From positions 532,289,102 through 532,353,101 of the forward strand of contig NC_064616.1 of the NCBI RefSeq assembly GCF_023898315.1: a stretch of 64,000 nt of DNA, given 5' to 3'. A program made the translations under genes and the position numbers. The stretch comes from Schistocerca nitens (Eukaryota; Arthropoda; Insecta; Orthoptera; Acrididae). Position 1 is the stretch's first letter; each line of letters starts with the position of its first letter. This document shows, in pieces, positions 9,716 to 21,749 of this stretch. The notes beneath the pieces were generated by a model. That model had not been told where the DNA came from, ran no database searches, and saw only the letters and a list, made by a program, of their open reading frames with translations.

Positions 9716-12422
9716 TGTCTGCCCCCCCATGAACCATGGACCTTGCCGTTGGTGGGGAGGCTTGAGTGCCTCAGCGATATAGATAGCCGTACCGTAGGTG
9801 CAACCACAACGGAGGGGTATCTGTTGAGAGGCCAGACGAACGTGTGGTTCCTGAAGAGGGGCAGCAGCCTTTTCAGTAGTTGGAAGGGCAACAGTCTGGA
9901 TGACTGACTGATATGGCCTTGTAACGCTAACCAAAATGGCCTTGCTGTGCTGGCACTGCGAACGGCTGAAAGCAAAAGGAAGCTACAGCCATAATTTTTC
10001 CCGAGGGCATGCAGTGTTACTGTATGGTTAAATGATGATGGCGTCCTCTTGGGTAAAATATTTCGGAGGTAAAATAGTCCCCCATTCGGATCTCCGGGCG
10101 GGGACAACTCAGGAGGATGACGTTATCAGGAGAAACAAAACTGGCATTCTACGGTTTGGAGCGTGGAATGTCAGATCCCCTAATCGGGCAGGTAGGTTAG
10201 AAAATTTAAAAAGGGAAATGGATAGGTTAAAGTTAGATATAGTGGGCATTAGTGAAGTTCAGTGGCAGGAGGAACAAGACTTCTGGTCAGGTGACTACAT
10301 GGTTATAAACACAAAATCAAATAGGGGTAATGCAGGAGTAGGTTTAATAATGAATAGGAAAATAGGAATGCAGGTAAGCTACTACAAACATCATAGTGAG
10401 CGCATTATTGTGGCAAAGATAGATATGAAGCCCACGCCTACTACAGTAGTACAAGTTTATATGCCAACTAGCTATGCAGATGACGAAGAAATTGAAGAAA
10501 TGTATGATGAAATAAAAGAAATTATTCAGATAGTGAAGGGTGACGAAAATTTAATAGTCATGGGTGACTGGAATTCGGTAGTAGGAAAAGGGAGAGAAGG
10601 AAACATAGTAGGTGAATATGGATTGGGGCTAAGAAATGAAAGAGGAAGCCGCCTGGTAGAATTTTGCACAGAGCACAACTTAATCATAGCTAACACTTGG
10701 TTCAAGAATCATAAAAGAAGGCTGTATACATGGAAGAAGCCTGGAGATACTGACAGGTTTCAGATAGATTATATAATGGTAAGACAGAGATTTAGGAACC
10801 AGGTTTTAAATTGTAAGACGTTTCCAGGGGCAGATGTGGACTCTGACCACAATCTATTGGTTATGATCTGTAGATTAAAACTGAAGAAACTGCAAAAAGG
10901 TGGGAATTTAAGGAGATGGGACCTGGATAAAGTGACTAAACCAGAGGTTGTACAGAGTTTCAGGGAGAGCATAAGGGAAAAATTGACAGGAATGGGGGAA
11001 AGAAATACAGTAGAAGAAGAATGGGTAGCTTTGAGGGATGAAGTAGTGAAGGCTGCAGAGGATCAAGTAGGTGCAAAGACGAGGGCTAGTAGAAATCCTT
11101 GGGTAACAGAAGAGGTATTGATTTTAATTGATGAAAGGAGAAAACACAAAAATGCAGTAAATGAAGCAGGCAAAAAGTAATACAAACGTCTCAAAAATGA
11201 GATCGACAGGAAGTGCAAAATGGCTAAGCAGGAATGGCTAGAGGACAAATGTAAGGATGTAGAGGCTTATCTCACTAGGGGTAAGATAGATACTGCCTAC
11301 AGGAAAATTAAAGAGACCTTTGGAGATAAGAGAACCATTTGCATGAACATTAAGAGCTCAGATGGAAACCCAGTTCTAAGCAAAGAAGGGAAAGCAGAAA
11401 GGTGGAAGGAGTATATAGAGGGTCTATACAAGGGTGATGTACTTGAGAGCAATATTATGGAAATGGAAGAGGATGTAGATGAAGATGAAATGGGAGATAT
11501 GATACTGCATGAAGAGTTTGACAGAGCACTGAAAGACCTGAGTCAAAACAAGGCCCCAGGAGTAGACAACATTCCATTAGAACTACTGGGGAGAGCCAGT
11601 CCTGACAAAACTCTACCATCTGGTGAGCGAGATGTACGAGACAGGCGAAATACCCTCAGACTTCAAGAAGAATATAATAATTCCAATCCCGAAGAAAGCA
11701 GGTGTTGACAGATGTGAAACTTACCGAACTATCAGTTTAATAAGTCACAGCTGCAAAATACTAACGTGAATTCTTTACAGATGAATGGAAAAACTGGTAG
11801 AAGCCGACCTCGGGGAAGATCAGTTTGGATTCCGTAGAAATGTTGGAACACGTGAGGCAATACTGACCCTACGACTTATCTTAGAAGCTAGATTAAGGAA
11901 GGGCAAACCTACATTTCTAGCATTTGTAGACTTAGAGAAAGCTTTTGACAATGTTGACTGGAATACTCTCTTTCAAATTCTGAAGGTGGCAGGGGTAAAA
12001 TACAGGGAGCAAAAGGCTATTTACAATTTGTACAGAAACCAGATGGCAGTTGTAAGAGTCGAGGGACATGAAAGGGAAGCAGTGGTTGGGAAGGGAGTGA
12101 GACAGGGTTGTAGTTTCTCCCCGATGTTATTCAATCTGTATACTGAGCAAGCAGTAAAGGAAACAAAAGAAAAATTTGGAGCAGGTATTAAAATCCATGG
12201 AGAAGAAATAAAAACTTTGAGGTTCGCCGATGAAATTGTAATTCTGTCAGAGACAGCAAAGGACTTGGAAGAGCAGTTGAACAGAATGGATAGTGTCTTG
12301 AAAGGAGGATACAAGATGAACATCAACAAAAGCAAAATGAGGATAATGGAATGTAATCGAATTAAGTCAGGTGATGCTGAGCGAATTAGATTAGGAAATG
12401 AGACACTCAAAGTAGTACAGTA
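9716..12422 (+). mobile_element. RTE-type non-LTR retrotransposon (LINE), 3' truncated
   Basis: A roughly 310-bp leader from about 9716 (CCATGAACCATGGACCTTGC...) precedes a single endonuclease-reverse transcriptase frame, as in RTE-clade LINEs. The element stops abruptly at about 12,422, where a minus-strand mariner-like fragment begins, so its 3' end and tail are missing. Confidence 0.88.
10032..12422 (+). pseudogene. RTE-type endonuclease/reverse transcriptase
   Basis: The N-terminal part is an APE-like endonuclease of about 280 residues. Visible active-site landmarks are WN (46), SE (75), GDWN (178-181), IDY (245-247) and SDH (271-273). The enzyme nicks target DNA to prime reverse transcription. 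A stop at 11,178-11,180 interrupts the linker and the frame resumes at once. A frameshift occurs near 11,600. Two further stops at about 11,767 and 11,782 follow, both TGA where the family context suggests arginine CGA. Reverse transcriptase blocks are QFGFRRNVGT, FVDLEKAFDNVDW and GVRQGC. The catalytic FADD box reads FADE, losing the second aspartate. The frame ends with the element. Confidence 0.92.
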
Positions 12423-12716
12423 GTTCAGCTCTTGGCACTTTTGAGCTCTGGTCAGCATATTACATAAGACAAATCAAAGCTGTATACTAGAATTCCTGCA
12501 ATCTCATCCAAAATGTTCTGCTGCAGTTCCTGAGTACTTGGAGGGTTGTTGTGATACATCTTAGAGTTGAGGACTGCCCATGCAAAGTAGTTGTACACTG
12601 ACAGATCAGATGATATGGGTGGACAGACAGCTAGGGCTGTGACCAGACTGAGCTCCGCTAACAACTCTGTCAGGCATGAAGATATCATAAGCTGTATGGG
12701 CAGTTGTTCCATCCTG
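12423..12716 (-). pseudogene. Mariner-like transposase C-terminal fragment
   Basis: On the minus strand, SSDLSVYNYFAWAVLNSKMY resembles the 'SPDL...DYFLWG.LK.KVY' block that holds the last Asp of insect mariner-like transposases. It is followed by ELQQNILDEIAGI and, after a frameshift, LTRAQKCQELN. The same final words (RAQKC.E.N) occur in the relic at 27,880-28,500, so the two belong to one family. Its insertion point coincides with the truncation of the RTE LINE. Confidence 0.7.
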
Positions 12717-15700
12717 TTGGAAGTAACTGGTCTTTTCCTCCTCCATTAATGCTGCCACAAATTGTATCCACTCATACAGGCTACTTATTTGTCACATCCC
12801 GTACAATATCAGTGGGTATCAATTTTTTTCAGTTTGATGAGCATAATTTTGATATATACACATGGATAAAAATGAGTTATCCATACTTAATTTTTTTATC
12901 CTGTATATTTAACTTAATATTGAAGCATTTCACTTAGATTCATGTAAATCCATTCTATGGTTTCTGTGTTGTATCAGCAATTACCACCAACAGTGTTATA
13001 AACTCTTTGACCCCTACATGAGATCACTGTTCCTGTTGGTATAGAGGGAGGTACAGATAGTTGGTGAAATGTGTTGTGGAATGTACACACTTGGCAGAAG
13101 AGTTGTTGCAAAGGATATTTTATTGTTTTGTAGTACTGCTGAAGGCAAAAGTATTATATATTATTAGTGCTGCATGTGGAAATACTGAAGAATATATATA
13201 TTTCAAAGTCCAGAAACTGCATTTATTGGAATAACAATTCTCTGACCATTTAAAATTCCTAGGTGCAAGGACAATGATTTGGGACCTGCATCATAATTTA
13301 TGGAGGACAATGAGACCAACAATGACCAAATGAGGTAAGCACTAGTTTAGAACTATAGATGTGATGTCGACTTATTGCAAACTAACTACTCAATAATGGT
13401 CAGCATCTTGTTTGAAGATGTATGATTGAACAGGCCATATTTAAGAGACCACTGTATCCCACAGGTTTGAATGCTATACAGGCCAAATTCTCAGCAAATA
13501 GAATGTAATTGTTCACAAAATATTGCACAACACAATTACTGTAGAAAAATATTATGACCATGTATATACGTAAATAAAGAATAATATGTCTTACAAGCTT
13601 GTTCTTATTTTCCACCCCATCCCCTGACCACTATGCAAATGCTATCCTTATTCTTCAAAGAATAAGCCTGCACACAAACTTTTGCTACTTACCAAGAGTT
13701 GGTGCTCATGCACACGAGCTTCCAGTGCCACTGCCACCCACTGCCACTGCCAGTGATATCTGTAGCATATGTAGAATAGTGGCTGATGACCATAGAATGA
13801 ATGAGATACAGCCACATCTACTCTGTTCTTAAACAGAACTAGATTCCCATTACAATAATCTAACCACCTTTCAAAACTATGAAGTCTACACATGTTTATT
13901 ATTTTTAGGAAGAAAAATCATTTATTTAGTTCTTCTTCCTTTTTACAACCTGTGAAGTGCAGTTTAATAGAAGGAAGGCCATCAATCTGACACTATGCAT
14001 TTACATCATAATGTTTGTAATAGAGCTCATACTTAGGCTCTTAAGTACTTGAGGCAGCAAAGTTAAATCTTTGTGAAATATTACATTACAATGTTATAAG
14101 TTGTTTAGGGAACAAATAACAGTTTATAGTATTTAAACTATGATATCTTTATGTAAGTTTCCTATAAATCTATAAAAGCACTTTACACATATTTCTACAT
14201 TCAAGCCATTTTAACATGTAATAAGCAGGCAGCAACAAGATCTTTCTTGTTGAAGCCATAGCCCTTCAGCTGAAGCACTGTAACATTTTCAGAGATAATT
14301 AGTTCCATTATATCTAAGATGTCTGGGTCAAGCAAATTTCTTGAACACTTTAAAGTTGTCACTATTCTCCTTTGAGAGCAAAGTAACGGCTGTATTCAAA
14401 GTACAGACAGATGAATCAGTGGTAATAGATTGCAATATATGCTGACTGCGCTCCTAGAAGTTAACAACAAATACCGTCACTCTGCATTTATTGGGTTTAG
14501 CATCAAGCATCATAACTTTGTTAATGTGGATGGTTGATACCAATAAACTGACTGTGTAGAAGACATGTTAATCTTTTATACTGAAAGTAAAGATGGTACA
14601 ATTTTTTTCTTTAATTTCATAGACTGCTGTAAATATAATACACAGAGTGAAGAAAAAATGCCACACTTGGAGGTCAGCATGTGATTCCTCATCCAGATTC
14701 ATGACAAAAGGAAATTTTAAAAAAAGATTAAAAATATTTTAATGAATAAACAAAAATAGTGTTAATAAAATGCATTGAATAGAAGGAAATTATTGTTTAT
14801 AAGAAGCCATAAATTAATTTTTTATATCATTGTTATTTACAAAAGAACCTGATCCTTTCACTACAGGATACACAATGATGGGGCTTATGTGTTTCAGCTA
14901 TAAAGAGAGAAAACTATTGTTAATAATCTAGAACTTAATTTTTTATTATTGTTTATAACAAACCTAATTCTTTCACTGCTGTGCACAGAAAAAGATTGTG
15001 TTTACCACAAATTTGTTCCAGTAATAAAAATGTGACATTAAAGGGAGTTGGGGGAATGTGGTGGGGCACGGTGTGTCGGTTACAGGGGAAGGGGGTGGGA
15101 GAGGGGAGAGTCTGAATATAATTCATCAAATTAACTCAAGCGTAACCTGACACTGGAAATGTAATATGATACCCCTTAATCTTATCAGTTACCTTGAGAT
15201 AATTTCATTATCTGAACTCATTCCCACAGTGTCCCACCATTGCATTGTACTAAGCAGTGATCTAAACAATCTTATTATAAATTATTACTACTGTACTAAA
15301 ACATTTAATATATTTTATTGTTATTATTATTACTAAACTCGTAGGCAACTGTTGTACGCAAAAATTGAGTATGACAGCAAGTTATATTTAGGTTTATGTG
15401 TAGAAAAGGGGGGGGGGGGGGGGGAATGAGTGCAGGGAGAGGAGACATTAGACATTAGCAAATGGTGTCTCCCTCCAGAACTAAATCCAGGATCGCTCAC
15501 AGCTAGGAGTCTTATGGACTCAGACTGTCCAGAGTCGCATTTTCTGATCTTGGGTAATAACCATTATGCATGGAGGCAATGACCTCCAGAAGATAAAAGG
15601 AATTATTCACAGACTCCACTCAGTCTAGGGCATTCTGTAAGAAGGCCACATGAGGAGAGCACCAAAATCGAGTATTAGGGAGACTCATGGGCACTGAAAA

Positions 15701-16902
15701 TTGTGGCAGCTGAATACAGATACAACATGCCTTCACAACTGATTATCACGAAAGCAACGTTGTGAACATTATCCAAGACAATAGTGAGACTAAGGCCAGT
15801 ATTAGCAATAACATCAAAACTCATGAAACTGCAATCAGAAGAGATGTAGGACGCCTAATAAGGACATTCCGATGTCAGGAAGCACCACTGACCAGAGCTA
15901 ATGGTGCTGCTAGCAGCCAGATGTGGGCAACGAACAACACCAACAGTTGCAGCTACTGCACCCGGCAGCAGCTAGGGCAGGCAAAAAGACAGTTAAGGTG
16001 TATTACATAATTTTTGGAAGTTGATGATGATATGCTCTACCTAGGTCAGCTTCTAAGGTCCTCGCACCAACTACCATTGTAGCCAGGAAGGGCACACATG
16101 CACATGCGCTACAAAGAACACTTATGCTCACAGTTACAAAATATGAACATAACTTGCACTTATAGGTATGGCTGTCCTGTTGGAAACATGTAGTCCCACA
16201 AAAAGTCACAAAAACCATTAATGGATAATTTGCCTATGTTGACCTGTGTATAATGTTGGCTGTATAATTTTTATGTGGAGTCTAGAGCATATGTATAGTA
16301 CACTGGAAGATACTGTTACCACTCAAAACCAAGGCAGCAAGGCCTTTCCAATAGGCCCTATCTATTTTAATCAGGACAATGATCACTAACATTGTGCTGC
16401 CAATACCCCTGTTATGTAGCATTCCTATTAGTTGACGTCAAGTAGAGTCAGTACTAGCAACAACCAAAATACAAAAAACCACGCCTACTACCACTACTTT
16501 TCTCCTCTAGTTGTAAGTTAAGCTTTCACTGCTTTGTCGAATTATCAGTCACATCATCATCAGAGAGAAACTTTATATTTTGAATCAATCATCTTCCCTC
16601 AATATTGCTAGTTCCCTAACAGTTGGCTTGAACAGTGAATCTTTAATGTCATCGAAGCTCATAGAAGTGTTACTATTATGGGGAGGGTGAAAAATCTTTT
16701 GTCAAGAGACAAATTTTTCTGAGAGGAATCTATAATGTTTCTCCACACTCCTTATTAGCAAATACATCTCCGATTGTATTAATTCGCATTAAAGATCTTG
16801 CATGTTTTATTTTTATTCTCTTCTGTTGTAATCATCAAGAGCCACGTCAAGTCATTCTGCTCTGGTGGCTGGTCTGAGACTTGTAATTTCCAAAAATGAC
16901 TC
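12717..16902. other. 4.2-kb AT-rich interval without a recognised gene
   Basis: No open frame has a family signature. A minus-strand segment around 13,685-13,835 is followed by GTAAGT-like sequence, but its composition is low complexity and I do not call it an exon. A 16-base G run lies at 15,409-15,424. The stretch 15,640-16,010 is less AT-rich and contains a weak frame with no recognisable product. Confidence 0.5.
15409..15424 (+). repeat. 16-nt guanine homopolymer
   Basis: Sixteen consecutive G residues, an isolated mononucleotide tract in otherwise AT-rich sequence. Confidence 0.9.
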
Positions 16903-17035
16903 TAGATTAGATTAGATTAGTTTTTTGTTCCATAGATCCATGCTGAGGAGGTTCCCATGGACGTGGAACATGTCAATTTTTTTTAAGGCTGAAATAACAA
17001 TATTAATAGTATGAATATATACAATACATCATTTG

Positions 17036-17352
17036 AATCTTCAGGTTTTGGCAGCGCAAAAACTGTTCCATTAAGTTTTGGGTGTGCAGCCGCAATAAAT
17101 CTCCTTCTTCTTCTTCTTCTTCTTCTTCTTCTTCTTCTTCTTCTTCTTCTTCTAATATTTCGGCTGTATACCATCCAGCAATCTTCAGAGTGAGTCGCAA
17201 GACTGCCGCTCCAGTGCACGAGTATAAAGGGACGAAGCGAGCACTGGAGCGGCAGTCTTGTGACTCACTCTGAAGATGGCTGGACGGTATACAGCCGAAA
17301 TATTAGAAGAAGAAGGAGATTTCTTGTGGCTGCACACCCGAAACTTAATGAA
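17036..17352. mobile_element. Foldback insertion with 15-bp target duplication
   Basis: ACAATACATCATTTG occurs at 17,021-17,035 and again at 17,353-17,367, immediately outside this segment. The segment is dominated by an inverted repeat (about 17,068-17,217 against 17,241-17,346) with a 23-nt loop. The arms match closely through TAATATTTCGGCTGTATACC and the terminal GGGTGTGCAGCC. The insertion sits in the 3' UTR of the surrounding LINE. Confidence 0.8.
17105..17152 (+). repeat. (TTC)16 microsatellite inside one foldback arm
   Basis: The left arm carries sixteen TTC units, while the matching place in the right arm (17,306-17,314) has only three GAA units. The array has therefore expanded on one side after the inverted repeat formed. 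Confidence 0.92.
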
Positions 17353-17556
17353 ACAATACATCATTTGTTTCTATTAAAAAATTCGTCAATGGAGTAGAAG
17401 GAGTTGGCCACTAGTAAGTCTTTCAGGCTCCTTTTAAACTGATCTTTATTTGTATCTAGTTTTTTTATGTTTTCTGGCAAATTATTGAAGATGAGTGTTC
17501 CTGAGTAGTGGACCCCTTTTTGAACTAAAGTAAGTGCTTTTAAGTCCTTGTGCAGA

Positions 17557-18990
17557 TCATTTTTGTTCCTGGTATTGTATGTATGAACTGAGCTGTTTGT
17601 CGGAAAAAAGAGATATATTATTTAGGACAAATTTCATTACGGAGTAAATATACTGAGAGGCAGTAGTTAGTATACCCAGTTCTTCGCAAAGGTTTCTACA
17701 GGACGTCCGTGAATTTACTCCACAAATAATATGTATTACATGCTTTTGGACTCTGAAAACTTTTGTTTGACTTGAAGATATACCCCAAAATATTATACCA
17801 TATGACATTATGGAATGAAAGTAGGCAAAGTGTGCAAGCTTTTTCATTTTTATGTCGCCTATGTCAGCTAACACTCGAATTGCAAATACAGATTTGTTAA
17901 GGCGTTTCTGCAGTTGTGTGGTGTGCTCCTCCCAACTGAATTTATTATTAAGTTGTAATCCCAGGAATGTAAGCCTGTCAACCTCTTCAATCTGCTCTTC
18001 TTCATACTTTATGCATATGCTGGGTGGAAACCTCTTACAGGTTCTGAATTGCATATAGTGAGTCTTTTTGAAGTTTAATGTCAGTGAGTTGGCTTTAAAC
18101 CATTTATTAATATCCATGAAAATATCATTAGCAGATACTTCTAGAACTACACTCGACATACTATTTATTCCAATACTTGTGTCATCTGTAAGCAAAACGA
18201 AATCTGCTTCTGGCAGTGTAACTGATGAGAGATCATTAATGTACACAAGAAAAAGCAATGGCCCTAAGATGGATCCTTGTGGGACACCACATGTAATTTC
18301 TTCCCTGTCTGATGATGACTGATGACTTAATTCACCAGTCTCTTGCACTGACACCCTTTGTTTCCTGTTAGCGAGGTATAGCTTGAACCATTTTGCACCA
18401 CTGCCCGTGACGCCATAGAATTCTAATTTATTTAAAAGGATGTTGTGGTTCACACAATCAAATGCCTATGACAAATCACAGAAAATCCTGCTGCTTGTAA
18501 TTTGTTATTTAATGAATTAAGTGCATTTTCACTAAAGGTGTAAACAGCCTTCTCGATATCAGAACCCTTCAGAAATCCAAACTGTGTTCTTGATAATATG
18601 TTATTTGTGGTCAGATGGTTGAGAAGCTGCCTGTACATTACTTTTTCTAAAATTTTTGAGAATGCTGGCAAACTGAATCAGCCTGTAGTTTGATGGTATC
18701 CCCTTTCTTGAATAGAGACTTAACATCTGCATATTTTAGCCAGTCAGGAAATGTCCCAGTTATAATTGACTGGTTACCCAATTAAATTAGAATCATACTA
18801 AACTCACAAGAACATGCCTTAATTAACTTTGTTGATATTTCATCGTACCCACTAGAATGCTTTGTTTTTAAAGATTTTATTATGGAAGTTATTTCTTTTG
18901 GTGAAGTGAGTGACATATTCATGTAGCTGAAGCTATTTGTAAAGGCTAGTTTCAGATATTCAAGGGCATTATTTACTGATCCTGACAATC
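17557..18990 (-). pseudogene. LINE reverse transcriptase (Jockey/CR1-like)
   Basis: The longest frame (18,453-17,557) contains ITCGVPQGSILGPLLFLVYI, the conserved block before the catalytic box. The catalytic box here is LLTDDTSI, with both aspartates kept. Downstream is a typical thumb/C-terminal part (WFKANSLTLNFKKT, YGIIFWG). Upstream blocks are in other frames: 18,671-18,450 carries LEKVMYRQLLNHL and QFGFLKG, and 18,988-18,782 carries KTKHSSGYDEI. Frameshifts therefore lie near 18,450 and 18,680-18,780. The product would have copied the element's RNA at a nicked target. Confidence 0.88.
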
Positions 18991-19147
18991 ACATTCTATC
19001 AGTAACAGATATAAAGTACTTGTTAAATAGATTTGCCACACTGTGCCCATCGGTTACTAATGTGTCATCTACCCTTAATGCTATTTGCTCCTGTTCCTTT
19101 CTGGTTCTACCAGTCTCCTCTTTCACTATATCCCATTTCTACAAATA

Positions 19148-20472
19148 CAGTGCTATTACAAATGATTGAAGCGATTTCATAAATTCACTGTAGCTCCATT
19201 CATTGACATATGGTCACGACACACTACAGATACGTAGAAAAACTCATAAAGTTTTGTTCAGCTGAAGCCGCACTTCAGGTTTCCGCCGCCAGAGCGCTCG
19301 AGAGCGCAGTGAGACAAAATGGCGACAGGAGCCGAGAAAGCGTATGTTGTGCTTGAAATGCACTCACATCACTCAGTCATAACAGTGCAACGACACTTCA
19401 GGACGAAGTTCAACAAAGATCCACCAACTGCTAACTCCATTCGGCGATGGTATGCGCAGTTTAAAGCTTCTGGATGCCTCTGTAAGGGGAAATCAACGGG
19501 TTGGCCTGCAGTGAGCGAAGAAACGGTTGAACGCGTGCTGGCAAGTTTCACGCGTAGCCCGCGGAAGTCGACGATTAAAGCAAGCAGGGAGCTAAACGTA
19601 CCACAGCCGACGGTTTGAAAAATCTTACGGAAAAGGCTAAAGCAGAAGCCTTACCGTTTACAATTGCTACAAGCCCTGACACCTGATGACAAAGTCAAAC
19701 GCTCTGAATTTTCGGCGCGGTTGCAACAGCTCATGGACGAGGATGCGTTCAGTGCGAAACTTGTTTTCAGTGATGAAGCAACATTTTTCCTTAATGGTGA
19801 AGTGAACAGACACAATGTGCGAATCTGGGCGGTAGAGAATCCTCACGCATTCGTGCAGCAAATTCGCAATTCACCAAAAGTTAACGTGTTTTGTGCAATC
19901 TCACGGTTTAAAGTTTATGGCCCCTTTTTCTTCTGCAAAAAAAACGTTACAGGACACGTGTATCTGGACATGCTGGAAAATTGGCTCATGCCACAACTGG
20001 AGACCGACAGCGCCGACTTCATCTTTCAACAGGATGGTGCTCCACCGCACTTCCATCATGATGTTCGGCATTTCTTAAACAGGAGATTGGAAAACCGATG
20101 GATCGGTCGTGGTGGAGATCATGATCAGCAATTCATGTCATAGCCTCCACGCTCTCCCGATTTCTTTCTGTGGGGTTATGTGAAAGATTCAGTGTTTAAA
20201 CCTGCTCTACCAAGAAACGTGCCAGAACTGCGAGCTCGCATCAACGATGCTTTCGAACTCATTGATGGGGACATGCTGCTCCGAGTGTGGGAGGAACTTG
20301 ATTATCGGCTTGATGTCTGTCGAATCACTAAAGGGGCACATATCGAACATTTGTCAATGCCTAAAAAAACTTTTTGAGTTTTTGTATGTGTGTGCAAAGC
20401 ATTGTGAAAATATCTCAAATAATAAAGTTATTGTAGAGCTGTGAAATCGCTTAAATCATTTGTAATAACCCT
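19148..20472 (+). mobile_element. Mariner-like element, nearly full length
   Basis: The termini are related inverted repeats (ATTACAAATGATTGAAGCGA near 19,154 and TCGCTTAAATCATTTGTAAT near 20,447), each beside a TA. Between them is a single transposase frame with only two nonsense codons. It lies against the truncated end of the Jockey/CR1-like LINE. Confidence 0.9.
19319..20377 (+). pseudogene. Mariner-like transposase, two nonsense codons, no frameshift
   Basis: One frame of 353 codons runs from ATG 19,319 to the stop at 20,377. It is interrupted only by TGA at 19,616-19,618 and TAG at 20,141-20,143; both positions fit lost tryptophans (TV.KILRK and MS.PPRSPD). The N-terminal HTH reads HHSVITVQRHFRTKF. 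Catalytic blocks are FSDEATFFLNGEVN (first Asp), FQQDGAPPH (second Asp) and PRSPDFFLWGYVKD (third Asp). About 41 residues separate the second and third Asp when the stop is counted as one residue. This spacing and the DFFLWGY motif suggest the DD41D (rosa-like) group, tentatively. It ends in HIEHL, shared with the element at 40,497. Confidence 0.92.
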
Positions 20473-20484
20473 TATACCATATAG

Positions 20485-20790
20485 AACTGCTGCTAACCTA
20501 CATTATGACCTCAATTTGGTGAGGAAGTGAGTCTGTAAGTTTGTTAGGTGTCATATCCAGCTGAAGCCACTTGTTGACAATTAGATCCTGAAGAGCAACT
20601 AAATCGCAATGATGTTCAGTCACTGCTCCAAACAGCTGCACACAGTTTCTATGGTATTAAGATTTGGTAATTGGCAGGCAATTCAAGTTGCGATAGGTTA
20701 TATCTAAAACCTCATTGAACCAGAAATGTATATATGCAGCCCTGTGAACTCTGTTGATGTGTTCACAGCACTCTGATTATGAAGATGTAG
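20485..20790 (-). pseudogene. Tc1-like transposase C-terminal relic
   Basis: On the minus strand, WFNEVLDITYRNLNCLPITK is followed, after a stop, by a tail containing LQDLIVNKWLQLDM and LPHQIEVIM. This has the order of a Tc1 C-terminus ('WF.EH.....LNWP..SPDLNPIE' then 'L...W..L....I..L..SMP.RI.AVI'). The catalytic SPD..PIE stretch is damaged. No terminal repeats were recognised. Confidence 0.6.
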
Positions 20791-21749
20791 AAGAAAAGAC
20801 AACGCTTTGTTGCTGAGAATACTGAAATAAACATCTTGTTTCATGTTCTACTAAATGTCAATGAGTGCATCTAATTCATTGTACAAAAACATACCCAAAA
20901 TATTATGTCTGACATAACTGATATGCAGAACCTAAACTGTAAAATATTTATGGACACAATTATGTTGAATGCACACAGTTCTGAGCCTTTAGTTGAATAT
21001 TAACAACACTAAAAAATGTTTCTTGATCTGGCTTCCAAAACTAATCGTTTAATGCCATAGAAATTAAATACTTCAGAAAATTTACAGTTGCAAGAAGAGC
21101 TATTCATGAAAACTGTAGTAAACAACACAGTCTTGCAAAATGTCTATAACTGGGAAACAAATAATCAAGCCCCTTACTGTAGCATATAACTGGTACAATA
21201 AAAGTTAAAGATCTGACAAGCCGCTATGGAGCCTACTCATTGTGGATGCTAAGTCCACGCTGAGCATAAGTAATGAAAATTTATCGTTACTACCTCAATC
21301 ACCAAAACGATAATAAGGTCCAGATGCACTAAACTAGTAGAAGCCAGTCCATGGGCACATGATGTCTTGGGTGAGCTGTGGCAGCTCTGTTAAAATTCAT
21401 TGGCCCTGGGCTTTTGATGTCACTGCCTCCTGTTTTTAATTTTCTTCTTTTTTTCCTTTTCTTTTGTGGAGGGGGTACACTATCATTGCATCACTGGTAG
21501 ATGGAAGTCTTACTGTCTGGATGTAAGGGTAAATCTTTCTACAGTACAATGACCTAATTGGAGTGCACATTTGAGGTATGATGGTGGGACTTGAATCCTC
21601 TACCGCCTTCTGATGATGGAAGTCAAGGTAGTGGGCAAGAGGGAACACAACTACATAGGTAGTGATACTAATGGTCATATCATTGATGTCACATATTGAT
21701 TGGTTATATCAAGACTGACGGATTATTAGTGGCCAAAACAGGGCTATCG
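20791..21749. other. No recognised gene
   Basis: Moderately AT-rich sequence with only chance frames. The part nearest 21,700 probably includes the 3' UTR of the minus-strand LINE that follows. Confidence 0.45.

Larger units (their letters stand above)
16903..19145 (-). mobile_element. Jockey/CR1-like LINE, 5' truncated
   Basis: Read on the minus strand, a reverse transcriptase frame is followed by a 3' UTR and ends in a short pentanucleotide array: (ATTAG)n on the plus strand at 16,905-16,920, i.e. (CTAAT)n as the 3' tail. No endonuclease region is present, so the copy is 5' truncated near 19,145. A foldback insertion with its own duplication sits in the 3' UTR. Confidence 0.85.

Noticed and set aside
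13648-13893. Minus-strand exon ending at a GTAAGT-like donor near 13,690
   Set aside because: The coding text is low-complexity (GSGSGW-like from a TGCCAC repeat), matches no family I know and has no partner exon.
15762-16010. 82-residue frame with no obvious repeat
   Set aside because: No motif, no splice or promoter context, and composition like random sequence.
16983-17273. Poly-Arg, poly-Glu, poly-Leu or poly-Ser frames at 17.1 kb
   Set aside because: All are frames of the (TTC)16 microsatellite.
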